From contig DATLYT010000173.1 of NCBI GenBank assembly GCA_035574455.1, forward strand, positions 1 through 9,670: a stretch of DNA of 9,670 nt, written 5' to 3'. The stretch is from DATLYT01 sp035574455 (GTDB lineage: Bacteria > Bacteroidota > Ignavibacteria > UBA10030). Below the pieces are notes generated by a model that did no database searches, was not told the origin of the DNA, and worked only from the letters and a program-made list of their open reading frames with translations. Below, one piece after another: positions 1-7,345 of this stretch. Position 1 is the stretch's first letter, and each line of letters starts with the position of its first letter. Both the position numbers and the translations under genes were made by a program.

Positions 1-1483
1 GCTCACCGGCGGCATGGCGTACGAAGGGATGAACAACGCCGGCCTGCTCAAGAAAGACATCATCGTCGTCCTGAACGACAATCAGATGATTTCCTTGTCT
101 TCCTATTCCCCACGCACGTGGTCGTTGCAGAACTACTTCAATGAGGTCCTGACACATCCCGCCTACAATAAATTCAAAGCCAACGTGTGGGATTTGACAG
201 GCAAACTCGATACGTTTGGAGATCGCTTGCGAGCCGTAGCGCAGAAGGTGGAGAAAGGTGTGAAGTCTGTCATTACACCGGGCATGTTGTTCGAAGCGCT
301 GGGATTTCGGTACTTCGGTCCTTTTAACGGACACAATGTTGTCAAGCTCGTCGAAGTGTTTAACCATGTGAAGGATCTGAAGGGACCAATTCTGATTCAT
401 ACGGTCACGGAGAAAGGGAAAGGGTATCCCCCAGCGGAGCAAGAGATTACACGCCTGCATGGTGTAACACCGTTCGATAAGGTGACCGGGACGATGCACA
501 AATCCAATGCGCCGCCCGCGTATACCACACTCTTCGGCAAGGCCCTTGTGGAAGTCTGTAAAATGAACCCTAACGTTGTCGGCATTACTGCAGCGATGGC
601 TGATGGAACAGGATTAACGATCCTGCAAAAGGAGATGCCTGAGCGATATTTTGACGTTGGCATCGCGGAACAACACGCCGTCACCTTTGCGGCAGGCTTG
701 GCGACAGAGAACTACATCCCCGTTGTGGCGATCTATTCAACCTTCCTCCAACGCGCCTATGACCAGATTATCCACGATGTGGCGCTTCAGAATCTCCATG
801 TGGTGTTCGTGATGGATCGGGGAGGGTTGGTAGGAGCCGACGGCCCAACGCACCATGGAGTCTTTGACCTTTCCTATCTTCGTTGTATTCCCGGCATGGT
901 AATCATGGCGCCGAAAGACGAGCAGGAATTGCGAGACATGCTGTACACCGCGGTCGAGTACAAGAAAGGACCGATTGCCATGCGCTACCCCCGCGGCAAC
1001 GCGTTGGGGGTACCGGTTCGTTCTGAATTTCAGAGGATCGACATTGGCAAGGCGGAAACCGTGCGAACCGGTCGCGATGTAGCGATTCTTGCCATCGGAA
1101 ACATGACCCCAAACGCGATCCAAGCTGCAGAGTTGCTGAGCAAGGAGGGCATCGAAGCCGAGGTCGTGAATATGCGGTTCGTCAAGCCGCTCGATGGAGA
1201 GCTCCTCACATCGCTCGCTGCAAGATTCGACAGCGTGGTGACCGTCGAAGATAATTCCATCCGGGGAGGATTTGGGTCGGGAGTGCTGGAGTTCTTTGCA
1301 GCGCATGAGTTGACGAATGTTTCCGTCAAAGTGCACGGCATTCCGGATCAGTTCATCGAGCATGGAACGCCGGCAGAACTGCATCGGCTTCTCAAGCTCG
1401 ATGCGGCCGGCATTGCCGAGGTGACGAAAGAATTTCTCACATCGAAACACGGCACCTCCGCCATAGAACTCATTGCCACGTAG
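1..1483 (+). CDS. dxs: 1-deoxy-D-xylulose-5-phosphate synthase, 5' truncated by the window
   Basis: This thiamine-diphosphate enzyme condenses pyruvate with glyceraldehyde 3-phosphate to give 1-deoxy-D-xylulose 5-phosphate, the entry step of the MEP isoprenoid pathway and a precursor for thiamine and pyridoxal. The frame is open from base 2, which reads LTGGMAYEGMNNAG, a family signature; the first ATG at base 14 is therefore internal. About 493 residues are present against roughly 620-640 for the family, so the N-terminal quarter, including the GDGA cofactor motif, lies outside the window. Visible motifs are LNDN (71-82, metal/cofactor binding), KGYPPAE, and GIAEQHAVTFAAGLA, whose catalytic Glu codon is 668-670. 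These are followed by YSTFLQRAYDQ, VGADGPTHHG and a C-terminal transketolase domain. The segment after LNDN (MISLSSYSP) departs from the usual MSIS-type sequence, but nothing catalytic seems lost. The next gene starts 9 bases after its stop, so it probably heads or continues an operon. Confidence 0.96.
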   Translation, partial: LTGGMAYEGMNNAGLLKKDIIVVLNDNQMISLSSYSPRTWSLQNYFNEVLTHPAYNKFKANVWDLTGKLDTFGDRLRAVAQKVEKGVKSVITPGMLFEALGFRYFGPFNGHNVVKLVEVFNHVKDLKGPILIHTVTEKGKGYPPAEQEITRLHGVTPFDKVTGTMHKSNAPPAYTTLFGKALVEVCKMNPNVVGITAAMADGTGLTILQKEMPERYFDVGIAEQHAVTFAAGLATENYIPVVAIYSTFLQRAYDQIIHDVALQNLHVVFVMDRGGLVGADGPTHHGVFDLSYLRCIPGMVIMAPKDEQELRDMLYTAVEYKKGPIAMRYPRGNALGVPVRSEFQRIDIGKAETVRTGRDVAILAIGNMTPNAIQAAELLSKEGIEAEVVNMRFVKPLDGELLTSLAARFDSVVTVEDNSIRGGFGSGVLEFFAAHELTNVSVKVHGIPDQFIEHGTPAELHRLLKLDAAGIAEVTKEFLTSKHGTSAIELIAT

Positions 1484-1492
1484 CATCCGCCA

Positions 1493-2503
1493 ATGGAACG
1501 CGCACGTATCGCTGTGATCGGCTTGGGAACGATTTCCCAGAATGTCCATCTTCCGATCCTCACAAAACTCCCCGATGCAGAAGTTGTTGCCATTTGTGAC
1601 GTTGATCTCGGGAAAGCACAATTTCTCGCCCGCAGGTATAACATCCCTCGCTATTACAAGAATTACGAAGAGCTGCTCGACGTGGAAGATGAAGTCGTCG
1701 GTGTGGACATCTGTGTACCGACGAATCTTCACCACGAGGTAGCCCTTGCCGCATTAGAAGCGAAGAAACATCTTCTCGTTGAGAAGCCCCTCGCCCGTAC
1801 CCAGAAAGAAGCGATCGACATCGTCGCCGCATCAAAGAAAGCGGGTAAGAAAGTTATGGTTGGCATGAACAACCGCTTTCGGCCGGATGCAATGATTCTC
1901 AAAAGTTTTATCGACGGCGGCGAGTTGGGGAAAATCTACTATGCCAAGGTGGGCTGGCTCAAGAAGATGAGCGTAGCGAATCCCTGGTTTCTGCGCAAGG
2001 AGCAATCGGGCGGCGGCGTGGTGCTCGACCTCGGCATTGTGATGTTCGACCTCGCCTACTGGATGATGGGATATCCGGATGTCAAGGAAGTGATTGCTTC
2101 CACATACCGGCACAATGCGCGTGAACTGGAAGACTCTGCCATTGTGTTCATACGGATGAAAGATGGCTCAACACTTACCATTGAAACTAGCTGGTCGTTG
2201 GAAGCCCACGATGATTTCTTTTACTGCGATTGTTTTGGGACGAAAGGGAGTGGCTCGCTCAACCCGTTCCGTATTCTGAAGCGGATGCACGGCAACCTCG
2301 TGAACGTTGCGCCGGTTACCAACGACACGCCACAAGTCCTCTATCGGAAGTCATACGAAAACGAGTTGAAGCACTGGGTCGGGTCGCTTCGTGGTTTGCA
2401 TCCGTTCATCAGCACAGGCGAAGAGGCCGTCCATCGCATGAAAGTCGTTGACGCCATCTACAAGTCTGCTCGTTTGGGGAAAAGTGCTCGATTCTCTTCC
2501 TGA
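1493..2503 (+). CDS. Gfo/Idh/MocA family NAD(P)-dependent oxidoreductase
   Basis: This is a 336-residue cytosolic oxidoreductase with the normal length and two-domain plan of the Gfo/Idh/MocA family. The N-terminal Rossmann fold is marked by AVIGLGTIS (G10, G12) with H19, and ICDVD at 34-38 ends the second strand. The family EKP motif, whose Lys normally takes part in catalysis, is at E97-K98-P99. The C-terminal domain carries a GGG-x-x-LDLG segment at 173-181. In most relatives this reads D-x-G-x-H-x-x-D, but here the His is Val183 (D179, G181, D186 kept). The usual second catalytic residue is therefore missing or replaced, and the reaction may differ from that of sugar dehydrogenases. The substrate cannot be predicted. 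It starts 9 bases after dxs and ends 12 bases before the DUF62 gene, so it is very likely cotranscribed with them. No clear Shine-Dalgarno sequence precedes the ATG. Confidence 0.9.
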   Translation: MERARIAVIGLGTISQNVHLPILTKLPDAEVVAICDVDLGKAQFLARRYNIPRYYKNYEELLDVEDEVVGVDICVPTNLHHEVALAALEAKKHLLVEKPLARTQKEAIDIVAASKKAGKKVMVGMNNRFRPDAMILKSFIDGGELGKIYYAKVGWLKKMSVANPWFLRKEQSGGGVVLDLGIVMFDLAYWMMGYPDVKEVIASTYRHNARELEDSAIVFIRMKDGSTLTIETSWSLEAHDDFFYCDCFGTKGSGSLNPFRILKRMHGNLVNVAPVTNDTPQVLYRKSYENELKHWVGSLRGLHPFISTGEEAVHRMKVVDAIYKSARLGKSARFSS

Positions 2504-2515
2504 CCCTCAGTCTCT

Positions 2516-3334
2516 ATGAATCCCTTCGGTCGGCTCTTCGGCAAACCACCGGTGATTGCTCTCCTGACCGATTTTGGCCTGCAGGACCCCTACGTTGGCG
2601 TGATGAAAGGCGTTATCCATTCCGTCAATCCCCGCGCACTTGTTGTGGACATTACGCACGGGGTAGAACCCCAAAACGTTCGGCAGGGAGGTTATCTTCT
2701 CTGGTCTGCCTACCGATATTTTCCGCCGAACACTGTGTTTGTCGCGGTCGTAGATCCGGGTGTTGGGAGCGCGCGACGGATCCTCGGCGTGCGAACCCCA
2801 CGTGGAACGTTCCTCGCGCCAGATAACATGCTGCTCGATTTCATCCTGGCGGAAGAAGCGGTGCTCGAAGCGGTTGAGGTGTACCAACAAGGAAATTCCT
2901 TCGCGTTGTCGAAGATCTCTGCAACATTTCACGGCAGAGATATTTTTGCTCCGATTGCCGCCCATCTCTCAAAAGGGCGACGCTTGGGTGAAGTTGGAAA
3001 ACCTATCGTGGTCCACCGACCGATATCCCCGTTTTTGGACGTCGGTAAAGACAAAGCCACCTCGGGGACTGTGTTACATATTGATAGGTTTGGGAATATC
3101 GTAACGAATCTTCGAGCCGGGAACTATCTGGAGGCGTCGACAGCTGTGAAGGAAGTATCCATCAATAAAAAACCGGTACGCCAGTGGACGAAGACGTATG
3201 CCGAGGCTCCGGCGGGAAGACCGTGCTGCATCCTCGGCAGTAGCGGATTGGTGGAGATTGTCGTGAAGAATGATTCAGCAGCACACATGTTGAAAGCAAA
3301 GATTGGACACTCTCTCGCGGTGCGATGGCGATGA
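2516..3334 (+). CDS. SAM hydroxide adenosyltransferase (DUF62, SAM hydrolase)
   Basis: This 272-residue protein belongs to the DUF62 family, related to the actinomycete fluorinase and chlorinase. Characterised bacterial and archaeal members use water or hydroxide to split S-adenosylmethionine into adenosine and methionine. Visible motifs in order are LLTDFG (16-21), YVGVMKG (26-32), VDPGVGSARR (79-88), PDNMLLD (102-108), TFHGRDIFAP (137-146), and IDRFGNIVTNL in the C-terminal beta domain. Asp80, Arg87 and His139 have the same spacing as the Asp-Arg-His triad I recall for the Pyrococcus enzyme (D68, R75, H127), which favours hydrolysis rather than halogenation. No signal peptide is evident. 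The last codons overlap the ribD start region, a sign of translational coupling. Its physiological role is poorly understood even in studied relatives, so its link to dxs and riboflavin genes remains unexplained. Confidence 0.9.
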   Translation: MNPFGRLFGKPPVIALLTDFGLQDPYVGVMKGVIHSVNPRALVVDITHGVEPQNVRQGGYLLWSAYRYFPPNTVFVAVVDPGVGSARRILGVRTPRGTFLAPDNMLLDFILAEEAVLEAVEVYQQGNSFALSKISATFHGRDIFAPIAAHLSKGRRLGEVGKPIVVHRPISPFLDVGKDKATSGTVLHIDRFGNIVTNLRAGNYLEASTAVKEVSINKKPVRQWTKTYAEAPAGRPCCILGSSGLVEIVVKNDSAAHMLKAKIGHSLAVRWR

Positions 3335-4422
3335 GTCGGGACGATGAACAATACATCGAGCGGTGTTTCGAATTAGCCCGGCGCGGGATGGGCCGTGTTT
3401 CGCCCAATCCGCTTGTCGGTTGCGTGATTGTGCGAGAGGGAAAGCTCGTTGCGGAGGGCTATCATCAGCGATTTGGTGGCCCGCATGCCGAAGTGTTGGC
3501 TTTACAAAAGGCGGGAAAGAAGGCGCGAGGGGCGACGCTCTATGTTAACCTTGAGCCCTGTTCACACCACGGCAAAACTCCGCCCTGCACTGAAGCAATC
3601 ATCGCGGCGGGAGTAAAACGAGTTGTTGCCTCCACAAAAGATCCCAATCCGCTTGTTGCGGGATCCGGTTTTGAGAAATTGCGAAAGGCGGGCATTCAGG
3701 TTCACGTCGGCGTTCTTCGCAACGAGGCTGAGGAGTTGAACGAGAAATTTGTGACGTTCATGAAAACCGGATTTCCGTTTGTCGGCGTGAAAGTTGCGCA
3801 AACGCTCGATGGGAAGATTGCGGATTCCTTTGGCCGCTCAAAGTGGATAACGGACGAAGAGGCAAGAACATACGCACATCAGCTTCGCACGGAGTATGAT
3901 GCGATCCTTGTCGGTGCCGGGACGGTTCAGCGAGATGACCCACAGTTAACCGTCCGCAAAGTTCAAGGACGAAATCCTCTGCGGGTTGTGCTTGATGGCA
4001 GGTTGTCGGTCAAACCGAATGCAAAGGTGTTTAAGACAAGGAATGCCCAGACGATCGTGTTGACTTCGACTCTGGCCATGAAAAAGTACCCGAGAAAGGT
4101 TGGTCAACTTACCATGCGCGGCGTCGATGTGCTTTCGGTAGAACGCAACACCGACCTTGATCCTAAAGCTGTACTCGCGGTTCTTGGGGAGATGAATATC
4201 TCATCAGTCCTCGTTGAAGGTGGAGCTCACACCATCTCAAGATTTCTTGAAGAAGGCCTCGTGCAGAAAGTGCATTGCTTCATTGCTCCCAAAATTCTCG
4301 GTGCTGGGCTTGAGGGGTGGAAACTCCATGGTGGCCGTCGTCTTTCGCAATCGATTCCACTCAAGAACGTGAAACTCAGAATGGTTGGGAAGGACCTGTT
4401 GTTAGAAGGAAGAATATCGTAG
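3325..4422 (+). CDS. ribD: Bifunctional diaminohydroxyphosphoribosylaminopyrimidine deaminase / 5-amino-6-(5-phosphoribosylamino)uracil reductase
   Basis: RibD performs two successive steps of riboflavin synthesis: deamination of the pyrimidine ring and NADPH-dependent reduction of the ribosyl side chain. The 365 residues match the family. The N-terminal cytidine-deaminase-like domain shows the zinc and catalytic residues H54-A-E56 and PCSHHGKTPPC with C79 and C88. The reductase domain begins near residue 150 (VKVAQTLDGKIA) and carries SKWITDEEAR and LVGAGTVQRDDPQLTVR. Two starts are possible: ATG 3325 (used here, 10-base overlap with the upstream gene) or ATG 3331, which makes the common ATGA overlap and loses only Met-Ala. 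Neither has a clear Shine-Dalgarno sequence, so translation is probably coupled to the DUF62 gene. The stop is one base before the next start. The riboflavin synthase gene of the same pathway follows after one intervening gene. Confidence 0.95.
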   Translation: MAMSRDDEQYIERCFELARRGMGRVSPNPLVGCVIVREGKLVAEGYHQRFGGPHAEVLALQKAGKKARGATLYVNLEPCSHHGKTPPCTEAIIAAGVKRVVASTKDPNPLVAGSGFEKLRKAGIQVHVGVLRNEAEELNEKFVTFMKTGFPFVGVKVAQTLDGKIADSFGRSKWITDEEARTYAHQLRTEYDAILVGAGTVQRDDPQLTVRKVQGRNPLRVVLDGRLSVKPNAKVFKTRNAQTIVLTSTLAMKKYPRKVGQLTMRGVDVLSVERNTDLDPKAVLAVLGEMNISSVLVEGGAHTISRFLEEGLVQKVHCFIAPKILGAGLEGWKLHGGRRLSQSIPLKNVKLRMVGKDLLLEGRIS

Positions 4423-4423
4423 T

Positions 4424-5305
4424 ATGGCACTGAGACTCATTGTGCTTATGCTTGTTATTCAGACTGCTGTCGCTCAACAACTGAGCGACCTCACGGCAGA
4501 CATCGTAGGCCGGTTGAGCAATACGGAAGGCCGCTTTGCCGTTGGTGTGCTCGACCTTTCATCGGGGGAAATCCTGTATGTCAATCCCGACACCGTGTTC
4601 CATGCCGCCAGTACGATGAAGACGCCGGTGATGGTCGAAGTGTTCAAGCAGGCAAAGGCGGGAAAGTTCAGTCTCGACGACAGCATCGAGGTGAAGAATG
4701 AATTTCGCAGCATCGTCGATGGCTCACCCTACCGGCTCAACGTCTCCGACGACAGCGACAGCTTGGTCTACAAACGGATTGGCTCGCGGATGTCGATTCG
4801 AGACTTGGTGTTCCAGATGATTACCGTCAGCAGTAACCTTGCAACCAATATCCTCATTGAGCTTGTCGGTGCGCCGAACGTGATGGAAACCATGCGATCT
4901 CTCGGTGCGCGTGATAGCAAAGTGTTAAGGGGCGTGGAGGATGGGAAGGCATTCCGGTTGGGACTGAATAATGTCGTTACCGCACGTGATCTGGTGATCA
5001 TCTACAGGGCTATCGCGACCGGCTCGGTTGTCGATGCGGAAGCCTGTCGCGTGATGGTCAAGATTCTGAGTGAGCAACATTTTCGCGATATCATTCCAGC
5101 ACAGCTCCCCGCTGGAGCCGTCGTTGCACACAAGACGGGAAGCATCACCGGTGTCGAGCATGATTCGGGTATCGTTTATCTCCCTAACGGGCGTTCGTAC
5201 GTCATTGTTCTTCTTTCGAAAGATCTGAAAGATGCGAAGGCAGGCAAGCGTGCGCTGGCGGATGTCTCAAAACGAATTTATGACTTTTTCATGAGAGGGT
5301 CCTGA
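4424..5305 (+). CDS. Secreted class A beta-lactamase-like serine hydrolase
   Basis: This 293-residue protein has the penicillin-binding/serine beta-lactamase fold. It begins with a short hydrophobic signal peptide (about residues 1-17, AVA before Gln-Gln), so it should be exported to the periplasm. The three family motifs are present: S63-T-M-K66 (nucleophile and general base), S136-S-N138 in place of the usual SDN, and K237-T-G239 before the last core strands. The omega-loop region has E172 in RGVED, followed by GLNN and TARDL, but not the compact ExxLN of proven class A beta-lactamases. True beta-lactam hydrolysis is therefore uncertain; a peptidoglycan-related carboxypeptidase or esterase role is equally possible. 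It sits between ribD (1 base upstream) and ribE (directly abutting), an odd partner for riboflavin genes. A weak AGAAGGA lies 13 bases before the ATG. Confidence 0.86.
   Translation: MALRLIVLMLVIQTAVAQQLSDLTADIVGRLSNTEGRFAVGVLDLSSGEILYVNPDTVFHAASTMKTPVMVEVFKQAKAGKFSLDDSIEVKNEFRSIVDGSPYRLNVSDDSDSLVYKRIGSRMSIRDLVFQMITVSSNLATNILIELVGAPNVMETMRSLGARDSKVLRGVEDGKAFRLGLNNVVTARDLVIIYRAIATGSVVDAEACRVMVKILSEQHFRDIIPAQLPAGAVVAHKTGSITGVEHDSGIVYLPNGRSYVIVLLSKDLKDAKAGKRALADVSKRIYDFFMRGS
5293..5299 (+). promoter_or_regulatory. Ribosome binding site supporting the GTG start of ribE
   Basis: GAGAGGG lies 6 bases before the GTG at 5306, inside the last codons of the beta-lactamase-like gene. It is one of the few recognisable Shine-Dalgarno sequences in this gene run and supports the non-ATG start that gives the expected MFTGLIE N-terminus. 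Confidence 0.6.
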
Positions 5306-5902
5306 GTGTTCACCGGCCTCATTGAATCCGTTGGTACAATCGAGAGCGCTAGGCGACGCTCGGGCAGTGTGGTGTTTGTGGTGAAGGCTCCGGGCATCAC
5401 ACGAGGTTTGAAGGTCGGCGATAGCGTTGCCGTCGAAGGTGTTTGCTTGACTGTTACAAAGCGAACGAAATCCGGCTTTGAAACTCGTGCCGTCGAGGAA
5501 ACACTCACCAAAACGACGCTTGGAAAGCTTCACCGTGGTGATCGAGTGAACCTCGAACGGGCACTTTTACCCACAGCGCGTCTCGGTGGACATTTTGTCT
5601 TGGGTCATGTTGATTGCGTGGGAACTGTTGTTCGTGTCGAGAAACGCGGAAGTAGCTGGATGTTTTGGTTTAGGGTGCCTCAACGGTTCCGACATCTGTT
5701 AATTCCCGTCGGTTCCGTGGCAATCAACGGCGTCAGTCTTACGGTTGCGAGTCTACGGCAGAAGGAATTTGGTGTTTCGATTATACCGCACACGATGGAG
5801 AAAACGACGTTTCGGTTTTTGCAAGTGGGCGATCACGTGAACGTGGAATTCGACGTGCTCGGCAAGTATGTCGAACGGCTGCTGGCACTGAAGAAGAAAT
5901 GA
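5306..5902 (+). CDS. ribE: Riboflavin synthase, alpha-chain type
   Basis: Riboflavin synthase dismutates two molecules of 6,7-dimethyl-8-ribityllumazine to riboflavin and a pyrimidine that is recycled. The 198-residue protein has the two tandem lumazine-binding barrels of the family. The first repeat starts with MFTGLIESVGTI and contains GDSVAVEGVCLTV. The second contains GHVDCVGTV and the matching VAINGVSLTV. The C-terminal DVLGKYVERLL is the usual trimerisation helix region. The start is GTG, which restores the conserved N-terminal Met-Phe-Thr-Gly and has a good Shine-Dalgarno sequence. The gene abuts the stop codon of the beta-lactamase-like gene with no gap. No FMN riboswitch is visible in the packed junctions around ribD or ribE. 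The symbol ribE (also called ribC in some species) refers to the synthase. Confidence 0.95.
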   Translation: MFTGLIESVGTIESARRRSGSVVFVVKAPGITRGLKVGDSVAVEGVCLTVTKRTKSGFETRAVEETLTKTTLGKLHRGDRVNLERALLPTARLGGHFVLGHVDCVGTVVRVEKRGSSWMFWFRVPQRFRHLLIPVGSVAINGVSLTVASLRQKEFGVSIIPHTMEKTTFRFLQVGDHVNVEFDVLGKYVERLLALKKK

Positions 5903-5905
5903 GCT

Positions 5906-6664
5906 ATGGGACGAAGAATTATTTATAAAATCGAGCGTACACCGGAAAATGTTATCGAAGAAACTGAATGGGCGGAAGTACAGAAGCTCCAGCACTGGTA
6001 TAACAGTGAGTTTATCTGGAGCAGTGGAAAACTGCTCTTTAAACGGTATGTGATGTTTCCGAACACGGAAGATTTCATTGATTTAGACAGTAACATCTGG
6101 GAAATCATCCGCAAACGTCGGCAAGGGTTAGCGGCCGAAGGATTGTCGGATATCGAGATCGTTTCGCAACTCGAAAAAGATGGCTTGGTTTCGGTCAAAT
6201 GGGGCGGGTATTTTGACGGCTGTGTGGCAAGCGGTTTCACTCGCGTGGCAGATAACGAGTGGAACGCGTATCTCGTGTGTGACTTTCTTCTGAAAGCATC
6301 GACGCTTTTGCATCATGCGTCGATCCTTGTAGAAGATGAGGGAAGATTTATTAAAACAGGGAAGCTGTATTTCAAACAGGGGGAAGTGCTGGTGCCGCGA
6401 AATGTGCACGAACAGCCCGCCTTCCGGGAGTTTGTCGAGTCCAGGCATTTCTTTTCAGTAGTTGACCCGGGAAAATATGAGAAGCACCCCATGTTCAAGA
6501 ACATTATCCCTGAGTTCAACAAATTGAATGCGCAGGAACGTTTAGAACATCTGCGGCGATGGAATTGGTTGGGCTATGACGATGCGTACGACGAGAACGG
6601 AGACGACCGTAAGGGCTTCGATTTGAATCTGAAGGTGCGTGCTGTTCGATTGCTCCCCGACTGA
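5906..6664 (+). CDS. Conserved-looking hypothetical protein of 252 residues
   Basis: I do not recognise this protein. It starts 3 bases after the ribE stop, so it is almost certainly translated from the same message. No signal peptide or membrane segment is seen; it should be cytosolic. It is rich in charged and aromatic residues, with a Trp-dense N-terminal part (WAEVQKLQHWYNSEFIW near 22-38) and a helical stretch with many Arg/Lys and Glu (about 65-95). A mixed strand-like core follows near WGGYFDGCVASGF and WNAYLVCDFLLKAS (about 98-132). The acidic segment near the C-terminus (YDDAYDENGDD) precedes RKGFDLNLKVRAVRLLPD. No known catalytic motif is evident. Sustained coding sequence without stops and its place in the run argue that it is real. 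Distant-homology or structure comparison would be needed to name it. Confidence 0.75.
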   Translation: MGRRIIYKIERTPENVIEETEWAEVQKLQHWYNSEFIWSSGKLLFKRYVMFPNTEDFIDLDSNIWEIIRKRRQGLAAEGLSDIEIVSQLEKDGLVSVKWGGYFDGCVASGFTRVADNEWNAYLVCDFLLKASTLLHHASILVEDEGRFIKTGKLYFKQGEVLVPRNVHEQPAFREFVESRHFFSVVDPGKYEKHPMFKNIIPEFNKLNAQERLEHLRRWNWLGYDDAYDENGDDRKGFDLNLKVRAVRLLPD

Positions 6665-6667
6665 TTC

Positions 6668-6696
6668 TTGCTTCTCAAGCGTTTCTTCGATATATT
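6668..6696 (+). promoter_or_regulatory. Possible promoter for secG and the tRNA genes
   Basis: TTGCTT (6668-6673) and TATATT (6691-6696) are separated by 17 bases, a sigma-70-like layout in the short gap before secG. Transcription would start near 6703, just ahead of the 6705-6724 hairpin. This is a pattern match only; promoters of Bacteroidota often differ from this consensus. Confidence 0.35.
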
Positions 6697-6704
6697 AACG
6701 GCGC

Positions 6705-6726
6705 AACCCCACACCGGTGGGGTTTT
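6705..6726 (+). terminator. Hairpin with short T run after the dxs-rib gene run
   Basis: AACCCCAC (6705-6712) pairs perfectly with GTGGGGTT (6717-6724) around the loop ACCG, and the T run is only TTTT (6723-6726). It lies 40 bases after the stop of the 252-residue protein gene and can serve as an intrinsic terminator. The T run is weak. If the 6668-6696 promoter is real, the same hairpin would also form the extreme 5' end of the secG message. Confidence 0.5.
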
Positions 6727-6761
6727 GTATCTTCCAACATGGCAACCAGGCCGAGGGAATT

Positions 6762-7130
6762 ATGTATACCTTATTTATCACGATCGAAATCATTATCAGT
6801 GTTCTTCTTGTCATTGCGGTGCTCATGCAAGCGAGCAAGGGGGGCGGTTTGGCCGGTTCACTTGGCGGGTCGAACCTCGGTACAGTATTCGGTGTTCGCC
6901 GAACATCTGATTTTCTGAGCAAGACGACAACGGTCCTCGCTACGCTCTTCATTGTTCTTGCGCTGTTTATCAACCTGTTTGCATTGCCGCGGGGAGAGCG
7001 AGCGGAGAGTGTTATTCAGTCGGTTCCACCGCCTGCGACTCTTCCGCCGACTTCATCGCCAGCCGCGACACAGCCCTCTCAGCCTGCCGCGACGCCATCG
7101 CAACAACAGCCTCCGCAAAGCCAGAAGTAA
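6762..7130 (+). CDS. secG: Protein translocase subunit SecG with a long Pro/Gln-rich tail
   Basis: SecG is the small non-essential subunit of the SecYEG channel and aids protein export across the inner membrane. The ATG at 6762 gives 122 residues and has GAGGG 4 bases upstream. An in-frame GTG at 6717 lies inside the hairpin stem and is rejected. Two membrane segments are seen, about residues 4-22 and 53-73. Between them is the family signature MQASKGGGLAGSLGG, then FGVRRTSDFLSKTT. After residue 80 the protein ends in about 40 low-complexity residues rich in Pro, Ala, Ser, Thr and Gln, probably a disordered extramembrane tail. Two tRNA genes follow closely and may share its transcript. Confidence 0.92.
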   Translation: MYTLFITIEIIISVLLVIAVLMQASKGGGLAGSLGGSNLGTVFGVRRTSDFLSKTTTVLATLFIVLALFINLFALPRGERAESVIQSVPPPATLPPTSSPAATQPSQPAATPSQQQPPQSQK

Positions 7131-7139
7131 CGCAGTCCC

Positions 7140-7212
<73 letters not shown>

Positions 7213-7219
7213 CAAGAAG

Positions 7220-7250
7220 ATTGCCAATTGCCGATGAGACAATTGGCGAT
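7220..7250. repeat. Palindrome between the tRNA-Lys and tRNA-Leu genes
   Basis: GCCAATTG (7223-7230) pairs perfectly with CAATTGGC (7240-7247) around a 9-base loop. One G-T wobble and two further pairs extend the stem to 11 bp (7220-7250). It fills most of the 44-base spacer between the two tRNA genes. It may aid tRNA processing or be another member of the palindromic elements found 400 bases downstream. It has no T run, so it is not a good terminator. Confidence 0.6.
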
Positions 7251-7256
7251 GTTGTT

Positions 7257-7342
7257 GCCGAAGTGGCGGAATTGGCAGACGCGCTGGACTCAAAATCCAG
7301 TCTGGCTTACCCCAGGTGAGGGTTCGAGTCCCTCCTTCGGCA
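7257..7342 (+). tRNA. tRNA-Leu (anticodon CAA)
   Basis: A complete 86-base class II tRNA is visible. The acceptor stem pairs GCCGAAG with CTTCGGC perfectly, with discriminator A7342. The anticodon stem CTGGA/TCCAG encloses CTCAAAA with anticodon CAA, reading TTG. The long variable arm (7301-7317) forms CTGG/CCAG, and the T arm is GAGGG-TTCGAGT-CCCTC. CCA is not encoded. The 3' 69 bases (7274-7342) recur downstream at 7609-7741, where inserts interrupt them. This copy is intact and should be functional. Confidence 0.97.
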
Positions 7343-7345
7343 CTG

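Noticed and set aside
737..1735. 332-codon minus-strand open frame opposite dxs and the oxidoreductase gene
   Set aside because: It is long but opposite two clear enzyme genes, spans their junction and shows no recognisable domain; it is a shadow of their codon pattern.
5250..5310. FMN riboswitch in front of the riboflavin genes
   Set aside because: Gaps before ribD and ribE are 0-1 bases or overlaps, leaving no room for the element, and no FMN-riboswitch-like leader was noticed.
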